Positions 25,301 to 29,897 of a stretch of DNA of 29,897 nt are shown here, one piece after another. Made by a program: the position numbers and the translations under genes. The stretch spans positions 1 through 29,897 of the forward strand of contig JBKJTT010000072.1 of the NCBI GenBank assembly GCA_046590205.1, written 5' to 3'. The notes below the pieces were generated by a model that saw only the letters and a program-made list of their open reading frames with translations, was not told where the DNA came from and ran no database searches. Numbering within the stretch: the stretch's first letter is position 1; each line of letters opens with the position of its first letter. The DNA comes from DATDEW01 sp046590205. Lineage in GTDB: Bacteria > Bacteroidota > Ignavibacteria > Palsa-1295.

Positions 25301-26552
25301 TGACCCTGCCTTTAGCACATCTTCACTGCAACGCCAGGGCTTTATCGTGGCATCGAACGATTGTTCGACCCCTCTTGGTGTGCTTATCTCACAGGCTGGT
25401 ACATCACTTGGCGGACCGACAATTCAGGGCTTTACAGCGCCACTGACATTCTCCTGTGGTTCAGTTAATAACAACGTACTTGTTACTAACCCAAATCCAA
25501 CAGGGTCGGCATCAATCACTATCAAGAGCGTAGCAGTCGGGGGTGTTGACGCGGGCAGTTTCAATGCGACAATGCCAACCCAAACAAGCGTTGCGCCCGG
25601 TACGAATGTCTCGGTGCCTGTCACATTCATTCCGATAGCATCTGTCGGTCCGCGCAGCTATACAGGGTTTGTTGATGTCACTGTTACCTTGCCGAGCGGT
25701 GTTGATTCCGTCATGAGAGCAGTAGTGAATGGCTCATCGGATGGTATCGTGACAAATGTAAGCTCGATATTTGATATTGCCGATCAGCAACTTGAAGCTG
25801 GTGAGGCAGATGTTGTCCTTCCGATAGACTTCTCGGTAACGAAAGACCCTGCTATCGGACCGCTTGATCAAGCAGATATTCGTCGAATCACATTAGTATA
25901 TCAATATAATACTGATATTTTAGATATACCCAATAACGACGTGGCAGGTGCTGTCCGCAACCTTCAAGGCGGTTGGTCGGTTGACCCCGCATCGAATGTC
26001 GTGAGTAGTATTGGTGGTGCACCGGGAACACTCACGCTTATTCTGACAAGCACTGTACCTCTAAGTGATGGAGTAACCAAGCTCGGTGAGATCTTCTTTG
26101 CTGCGAAGCTTGCAAAAGAAAAAGCCACAACGGTAACGATGACGTCTGTGCAGTTGGCACATGATGCCACAAGACCGATAGGTGCATGTGTAACAATACA
26201 AGGTAATAGTACTGCTACAGAGCTTGTCTATCAATGCGGTGACTCTTCTCTTGTTCTGATGATGAACGGCAAAGTACCGACAGTGATCGCCCCTGCGAAT
26301 CCGAATCCTGTTACTTCTGCGACAGGCGGAGTAGTCACATTCCGGTACGCAACTCGCTTCCAGGGAAATGTGAAACTTGATCTTGTTGACGAGCTTGGGA
26401 ATGTTGTTGCTGTCGTTCTTGATCGTGCAATGCACCCTGCGGGTTCGTATGAAGTCCGATATGATACTTCAACGCTCCCAAGCGGAAGCTATATCTACCG
26501 TCTGGCTCTCGAAAGGGCTGTCACAAGCGGTAAATTAATAGTGAACCATTAA
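22338..26552 (+). CDS. IgGFc-binding-like T9SS surface protein, paralog 3 (long form)
   Basis: A 1404-residue secreted protein, the most divergent of the three. The signal peptide is MSVPSIRRVVLSSLLIIFAA (cleaved near TTFAQ). The IgGFc-like head (about 45-478) keeps SQCPNIPGEYLYCDHICDMI, GGDSFLIIPSKDGQTIYRNN and SDAPFLVAQYINST. The Cys module (about 483-575) starts GDCYCAV. Five ASH-like domains follow (about 576-675, 681-791, 795-905, 905-1023, 1025-1135). A cohesin-like module (about 1138-1298) contains LEAGEADVVLPIDFSV and YQYNTDILDIP. A T9SS type A tail (about 1315-1404) ends LPSGSYIYRLALE...LIVNH. Domain order is identical to paralog 2, so the long form arose before these two separated (inference). 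A beta-barrel protein gene follows after 46 bases. Confidence 0.85.
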   Translation: MSVPSIRRVVLSSLLIIFAATTFAQNARIQHTVIKKQKDKNLSMGRDLWFTMAQNYESQSGKYYQLYVTSANNTTINVAITGGTTYRFPITAYKVASFFIPLGWEVTTSGVVEDKAIRVWSNDADITAYLLSRNPATSDGMYIIPTIGWGTEYVVAAYGSLYEGFGSFVFDYPSEFCIVANQDNTVCTITPTTDIRVDGQPTTVLHKKGVPFTEVLNRGQVVQYQSVLPENVDDFDFSGTYITSNKPIGVVGASQCPNIPGEYLYCDHICDMIPPMRTWAQTYATVPFANRRGGDSFLIIPSKDGQTIYRNNSVFCILSKKYEPFFRPDVSDASYFTSDAPFLVAQYINSTSWVDDQGMDNNGIGDPAMVVVNSIEQFTPEVVFQTPTISTGTGFSNFANVIVHDNAIQTTTFDDLPIAQYKATNRMKIPYSNYTAFRIRSLNQGTHHVKSDSGVGVYVYGYGSYDSYAWSGALGIRTFNDPDTVAPLISDIGDCYCAVIGESDQHIFPPASRLADMVVDTNYNMTYTPDPTYQSGSPDDTAFYSMCVIDPTKEALLVVSVYDFSGNKSKVTSVYKPLTATISPSLVNYGTGTAGQPISQYVTITNTGLVPFTINDVKLFFGNKGFKIDSLVTTDIPVGGSRIVKVSFEPLSLSTVTDTLILDDGCLKQKVVLVGNGGSPDFVVSGYDFKCNLVGQKIFKTELLVTNTSSTQPLTVQSITIDDIVRFGFDPLNPASNNLPFVIGPARNGFNGQKKFEITFQANAVGTFQTLAHVTTLEAGEKTATLEGCGIAPGGITVKDTVTTMNCDQTVSFVFQVIATGTAPLTIDRVVVAGDPNFTQPLIYTNAAGQVITLPVTLQPNEEFNAFIDFVPPAKASGLFTTNIFAISNTNDTTNTASATVNAVYREMIITKDSIGYAVVPFGGPKQTGNLQVCNNASDSLTIYNVTETPGQYAAAFAVVGYRVGATTYSTLPITLAENECLDIDVEFDPAFSTSSLQRQGFIVASNDCSTPLGVLISQAGTSLGGPTIQGFTAPLTFSCGSVNNNVLVTNPNPTGSASITIKSVAVGGVDAGSFNATMPTQTSVAPGTNVSVPVTFIPIASVGPRSYTGFVDVTVTLPSGVDSVMRAVVNGSSDGIVTNVSSIFDIADQQLEAGEADVVLPIDFSVTKDPAIGPLDQADIRRITLVYQYNTDILDIPNNDVAGAVRNLQGGWSVDPASNVVSSIGGAPGTLTLILTSTVPLSDGVTKLGEIFFAAKLAKEKATTVTMTSVQLAHDATRPIGACVTIQGNSTATELVYQCGDSSLVLMMNGKVPTVIAPANPNPVTSATGGVVTFRYATRFQGNVKLDLVDELGNVVAVVLDRAMHPAGSYEVRYDTSTLPSGSYIYRLALERAVTSGKLIVNH

Positions 26553-26598
26553 GTGTAAAATAACGTAATTTAATGACCCTTTTTTCGTTAAAATGTGT

Positions 26599-27381
26599 AT
26601 GAAAAAGAAACTGATTAGTTGTGTTTTGGCGTGCGCTGCTTTCTTTAGCGCGCAAAATGTATCTGCGCAGGATTTCCCTGCTGGCGTTCTAATACCGGAG
26701 TCCGGTGGAGGATTTCTTATCGGACCTATCGGCGGTATTAACCTCGTAACCTATGGAACAGCTGCTTTCCCTATCCTCAACTCGGAACCAGGCTGTTTTA
26801 TGGCGGAAAACGGATCAGGCGTTGCGCCGTTCGCTGGTATATCCGCCGAACTACCCCTTGGCTCCAGTATGCAGAACTTTATCATTATAGAAGCCATCTA
26901 CGATTCTAAATCGTCAAGCTTCAGCTCTGATAATGCGAACCGTACTGATGTACCGACAAAGGTAAATGGTCAACAGGGTCCCGGTAACATTGAGACCAGT
27001 GTTAAAGCAGACCTGTCCTATATGCTGATCAACGTGGGCTATAAATATAACTTTGTTGAAGGTCCTGCTCCTGTTGGTCCTGGTTTATCGGTGGTGTTTA
27101 CAACGGGTATTAAGATGGCAAGTACGCTCAATAAGACAGTTACTGTTTCTGCTGTAACTGGATCATCGACCGTTACCGAATCATCAGAGGTTGATGGCGC
27201 AAGCGGCATCCGTCTCGGGCTTCGTCCGATGTTCACCTATGATATACCACTATCGTCAACGTGGATCGCTACCCCAACAGTTGGATATGACCTCCCGCTT
27301 TCGAAAGTGGATGATACTGCTCGTGACTGGACAGCTAGCGGAGCATGGGCTGGGGTAGCGGTTCGTTATTTCATCCAATAA
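26599..27381 (+). CDS. Outer-membrane beta-barrel protein, hypothetical
   Basis: A 260-residue protein with signal peptide MKKKLISCVLACAAFFSAQN (ATG 26599; ATG 26593 would add Met-Cys). The mature part has Gly-rich, alternating strands and ends in WAGVAVRYFIQ, close to the aromatic C-terminal strand of outer-membrane barrels. Paired strands such as SYMLINVGYKYNFVEG, SGIRLGLRPMFTYDIP and WIATPTVGYDLPLS fit an 8-10-stranded barrel of the OmpA/porin-like superfamily. No named family is recognised; it does not carry PorP/SprF motifs that I can see. It sits 46 bases after the third surface-protein gene and before a strong terminator, so it could be the last gene of that transcript and a membrane partner of those proteins, which is an inference. 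Confidence 0.7.
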   Translation: MKKKLISCVLACAAFFSAQNVSAQDFPAGVLIPESGGGFLIGPIGGINLVTYGTAAFPILNSEPGCFMAENGSGVAPFAGISAELPLGSSMQNFIIIEAIYDSKSSSFSSDNANRTDVPTKVNGQQGPGNIETSVKADLSYMLINVGYKYNFVEGPAPVGPGLSVVFTTGIKMASTLNKTVTVSAVTGSSTVTESSEVDGASGIRLGLRPMFTYDIPLSSTWIATPTVGYDLPLSKVDDTARDWTASGAWAGVAVRYFIQ

Positions 27382-27405
27382 AAAAAGTTACGACACTTCT
27401 TTTAG

Positions 27406-27440
27406 AAAGCCCTCGTTCTTAAACGAGGGCTTTTATTTTT
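27406..27440 (+). terminator. Strong intrinsic terminator
   Basis: AAAGCCCTCGTT (27406-27417) pairs perfectly with AACGAGGGCTTT (27422-27433) around a CTTA loop, and the stem runs into a T-rich tail (TTTTATTTTT). It closes the surface-protein/barrel block before the transaldolase gene, whose ATG is only 12 bases further on. The transaldolase promoter must therefore overlap this element or the gene depends on read-through. Confidence 0.88.
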
Positions 27441-27452
27441 CCTCATAACTCT

Positions 27453-28559
27453 ATGCACAATTCTTGGAAACGCGTCTCATCATTTGGTCAAAGTTTATGG
27501 TACGATAACATCAGCAGAAGTTTTCTTGCCGGTGGTGGACTTCAGAAAATGATAGCAGACCTTGATCTGCGAGGCGTAACTTCAAACCCATCTATCTTTG
27601 AGAAGGCGATCGCAAAGAGCACAGAATACGATGGTGATATTCGCTCGCTCGCAGCCGAAGGCAAAACAACTACGGGGATATATGAAAAGCTAACGACCGA
27701 TGATATCCGAAACGCCTGTGATATACTTAAAGATGTCTACGCTGCTACTGGAGGTAATGACGGCTTTGTGAGTATTGAAGTTGATCCGCGCTTGGCACAT
27801 ACAACCGATGAAACTCTTGAACAAGCAAGGCATTTATGGAAGGTCGTTGACCGACCAAACGTAATGATAAAAATACCCGGTACACCTGCCGGTATTCCCG
27901 CAATACGAACAGCGATAAGTGAAGGGATAAATGTAAATGTCACGCTTCTCTTTGGCATTGAGAACTACGCTCAAGTCGCTAAGGCTTATATTGATGGTTT
28001 ACGCGATAGATTGAGTTTGGGTGGCGATATAACCCGTGTTCGTTCGGTAGCAAGTTTCTTCCTTTCACGCGTTGACACTAACGTTGATAAGATGCTCGAA
28101 TCCAAAGGGAAGGAATACGAACGCCTTGCTGGTAAGGCGGCGAATGCGAATGCGAAACTTGCATACGAGCGTTATAATGTACTATTCAATTCTGACTTTG
28201 ATGACCTGCGAAACGCAGGGGGACATACCCAACGATGCCTCTGGGCTTCAGTCAGCACCAAGAACCCATCATATCGGGATGTAATGTATATTGAGCCCCT
28301 TATCGGTCCCGATACGGTAACGACGGTTCCTGATGATACCATTGCTGCTTTTAGCGACCATGGTATTGCTGCAAATACACTTGGTGCCGGACTAGCCGAA
28401 GCACACTCTGTAATTGATGAGTTGCGTTCGATAGGGATAGATACGGAGCAAGTAGCAGAGGACCTTCAGATAGACGGAGTGAAAAAATTCGAGGAGGCAT
28501 TCAATGGATTGATGTCTGTTCTTGAAACGAAGAAAGAGTTAATAGAAGAAGCCGTGTAG
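27453..28559 (+). CDS. tal: Transaldolase
   Basis: A 368-residue transaldolase of the longer (TalB-unlike, often fused to glucose-6-phosphate isomerase in other genomes) type. It would transfer a dihydroxyacetone unit between sedoheptulose 7-phosphate and glyceraldehyde 3-phosphate in the non-oxidative pentose phosphate pathway. The Schiff-base lysine is Lys140 in VMIKIPGTPAG. The N-terminal signature reads SLWYDNISRSFL and RGVTSNPSIFEKAI. Further motifs are VSIEVDPRLAHTTDETL, NVTLLFGIENY, SVASFFLSRVD and WASVSTKNPSYRDVMY. The protein is complete and cytoplasmic, with no isomerase fusion. The next gene starts 31 bases after the stop, with an inverted repeat covering both. Confidence 0.95.
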   Translation: MHNSWKRVSSFGQSLWYDNISRSFLAGGGLQKMIADLDLRGVTSNPSIFEKAIAKSTEYDGDIRSLAAEGKTTTGIYEKLTTDDIRNACDILKDVYAATGGNDGFVSIEVDPRLAHTTDETLEQARHLWKVVDRPNVMIKIPGTPAGIPAIRTAISEGINVNVTLLFGIENYAQVAKAYIDGLRDRLSLGGDITRVRSVASFFLSRVDTNVDKMLESKGKEYERLAGKAANANAKLAYERYNVLFNSDFDDLRNAGGHTQRCLWASVSTKNPSYRDVMYIEPLIGPDTVTTVPDDTIAAFSDHGIAANTLGAGLAEAHSVIDELRSIGIDTEQVAEDLQIDGVKKFEEAFNGLMSVLETKKELIEEAV

Positions 28560-28589
28560 ATGGCAATATTTGTGTAATACCATCTACAC
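28554..28589. promoter_or_regulatory. 10-bp inverted repeat spanning the tal stop and next start
   Basis: GTGTAGATGG (28554-28563) and CCATCTACAC (28580-28589) are perfect reverse complements separated by 16 bases (CAATATTTGTGTAATA). The left arm contains the tal stop codon (TAG 28557-28559). The right arm ends at the base before ATG 28590. As DNA it could be an operator; as RNA it would put the start codon right at the foot of a stem. The loop holds AATATTTG, one base from a -7 consensus. Confidence 0.6.
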
Positions 28590-29897
28590 ATGCTCCAGAC
28601 ACTTCTTGGGGGCTTTGAACAAGCTGAACTTGTTGCAATTGGGGACTCTCTGAAGAGTTCGCGCGAGAAAATGCTTCTTGATCATTTTCTTGTCGGTGGT
28701 GCAAAAGATACTCTTGATGAACTCTCTAGAAAAGAAGGCATTACTCGCAATTATCTCTACAAGCTCGAACGCTCACTTATAATCCGTATATATGAGTGGT
28801 TGCACATACAAGGACATGATGTTATGGATTTCCTTTTTGAGCGACGTCTCTATAACAACTTCATTCACTATTGCAGATCACAAGAAGAACGGTTGCTCGC
28901 CGAAGAAGCAGATCAAGCATCATTAAATATTTTTTATAATAGATGCTTTGATTACCTTATCCACTTTGACCAAATAGATAATTTAGACCTAAAACTCATA
29001 CGAGAGTATGGTCTGAAATATAGTAAGACTTGCGCTGTAATTGTCCCAGATGACCGACTTCATATAACTGCAGTGCTTATCGGATTGCAGTTAGTGCTGA
29101 TTACCTCTCAAAAGCGACTTACCCTTGATAAAAAAAGAGCAAAGGCAGAGGCATTGTTAATAAAAGATCAAGCTCGTTTCTATCGTACAAAAAACGTAAA
29201 AGCCAAATACTACTACTATCTTGCACGTTCACGTTATTACTCAAGTTATCGACAAGATAAACTTGAAAGTCTGCTGCAGATACTGGCGAAAGCTGAAAGC
29301 ATTATTACTTCCTATCCTGAAAAGTTTACAGAAGGTGAACGTACGCATTTCGCGCTTCGCATGGGACGTGTATATCTCATCTATAATCAACACCAAAAAA
29401 GCTATAAAGTATATAATGCTGTCTATGAACGATGTGAACGTTGGAAGCAGTTTGGAATACCCAACTATCTCGGTTACATACGTTCATTGATTCAAGTTGA
29501 CAAATATGAAACGGCATACGAAGCCCTCGAACGAGCATCAAAAGACATACTCAATTCCGGTGAAAAGATATTTGAAGTTGCTCTTGAACTTCTTTATGCA
29601 GAGGTAATGCTTCATACTGAAAAGTACGAACGGTCACTCTATCATTTACAAAAGGTTAGAGCCCTTATGCAAGGGAAGGTGTATTACCATAATTATGATA
29701 TTAGTTTGCGGGTAACAGAAACGACCGTTGCATTTCTAATGAAACGCTGGGATGATGCAGATGAACTCATCGAACGCAACCTGAAGTGGTTCAAAGATAA
29801 TAAGGAAGACTCCGAAAGTCCGTTTGTAATATTTTTACGTCTTCTGAGGATATTATTAGAAAAGAAGTATAGCGGCAAACCTATACCTAAACGTTAC
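28590..29897 (+). CDS. HTH plus helical-repeat protein, C-terminally cut by window edge
   Basis: An open frame from ATG 28590 runs to the window end without a stop (436 codons). Residues about 38-62 (DTLDELSRKEGITRNYLYKL followed by ERSL) look like a helix-turn-helix of the type seen in sigma region 4 and similar regulators. Residues about 62-190 are mixed helical. From about 195 to the end the protein is helical, with TPR-like repeats: AKYYYYLARSRYYSS, ALRMGRVYLIYNQHQKSYKV, YIRSLIQVDKYETAYEALER and AEVMLHTEKYERSLYHLQKV. No signal peptide is seen. I recognise no named family. An N-terminal DNA-binding part joined to a TPR-like sensor/interaction part is the best description. The inverted repeat before the start could be its own operator. 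Function and C-terminus are unknown. Confidence 0.75.
   Translation, partial: MLQTLLGGFEQAELVAIGDSLKSSREKMLLDHFLVGGAKDTLDELSRKEGITRNYLYKLERSLIIRIYEWLHIQGHDVMDFLFERRLYNNFIHYCRSQEERLLAEEADQASLNIFYNRCFDYLIHFDQIDNLDLKLIREYGLKYSKTCAVIVPDDRLHITAVLIGLQLVLITSQKRLTLDKKRAKAEALLIKDQARFYRTKNVKAKYYYYLARSRYYSSYRQDKLESLLQILAKAESIITSYPEKFTEGERTHFALRMGRVYLIYNQHQKSYKVYNAVYERCERWKQFGIPNYLGYIRSLIQVDKYETAYEALERASKDILNSGEKIFEVALELLYAEVMLHTEKYERSLYHLQKVRALMQGKVYYHNYDISLRVTETTVAFLMKRWDDADELIERNLKWFKDNKEDSESPFVIFLRLLRILLEKKYSGKPIPKRY

Noticed and set aside
15110..26552. Literal immunoglobulin-binding function for the three paralogs
   Set aside because: The domain is named after a eukaryotic mucus protein. Sequence similarity to the fold does not show IgG binding in this organism.
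26599..27381. PorP/SprF-type T9SS barrel
   Set aside because: Length and strand pattern fit a small outer-membrane barrel, but no PorP/SprF features could be recognised.
1..29897. CRISPR arrays, tRNA or rRNA genes, insertion-sequence transposases, integrase or phage genes
   Set aside because: I looked on both strands and saw no regular short repeats with spacers, no tRNA-like cloverleaf or CCA end, and no transposase or integrase motifs.

Overview
The window looks like a chromosome segment from a member of the Bacteroidota/Chlorobiota (FCB) group, most likely a Kapabacteria- or Ignavibacteria-like lineage. This rests on several large proteins with a signal peptide and a C-terminal type IX secretion (T9SS) type A sorting domain, on OmpA/PD40 and DUF4175 proteins typical of that group, on several TAnnTTTG-type promoter elements, and on mostly weak Shine-Dalgarno sequences. 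The lineage call is an inference from gene content; no rRNA or tRNA gene is visible.

Layout. 1-135: the 5' end of a glycosyltransferase on the minus strand, with a CTG-like start. 136-1200: a gene-poor stretch with a dispersed palindromic repeat, one small 3-TM membrane protein gene and a strong terminator. 1208-6467: a very large DUF4175 membrane/coiled-coil protein, an O6-alkylguanine-DNA alkyltransferase starting 1 nt after it, and a kynureninase-like PLP enzyme. 6445-9160: an accessory-looking patch. It holds a DUF433/DUF5615 toxin-antitoxin pair and a cupin, bracketed by two copies of a ~77-bp direct repeat that includes the start codons of the genes it leads into; then an AT-rich T9SS-exported propeller protein and a 57-aa antitoxin-like ORF. 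9169-14986: a YgjP-type metallopeptidase, a class A penicillin-binding protein, and a PorE-like PD40/CRD/double-OmpA protein whose gene carries a C12 homopolymer. 15110-27381: three tandem giant secreted paralogs (IgGFc-binding-like head, Cys module, choice-of-anchor-D/ASH repeats, cohesin-like module in two of them, T9SS tail), followed by an outer-membrane beta-barrel protein. 27453-29897: transaldolase, then a truncated gene for an HTH-plus-helical-repeat protein, with a 10-bp inverted repeat spanning the stop/start junction.

How it fits together. The centre and right of the window are about the cell envelope: peptidoglycan synthesis (PBP), a peptidoglycan-anchored periplasmic/outer-membrane protein resembling the T9SS component PorE, three very large surface proteins that T9SS would export, and a barrel protein at the end of that run. 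The most notable points are the tandem surface-protein array, the C12 tract whose slippage would cut the PorE-like protein off from its peptidoglycan anchor, and the direct repeats flanking the toxin-antitoxin/cupin cassette. All on-strand genes except the first are on the plus strand.
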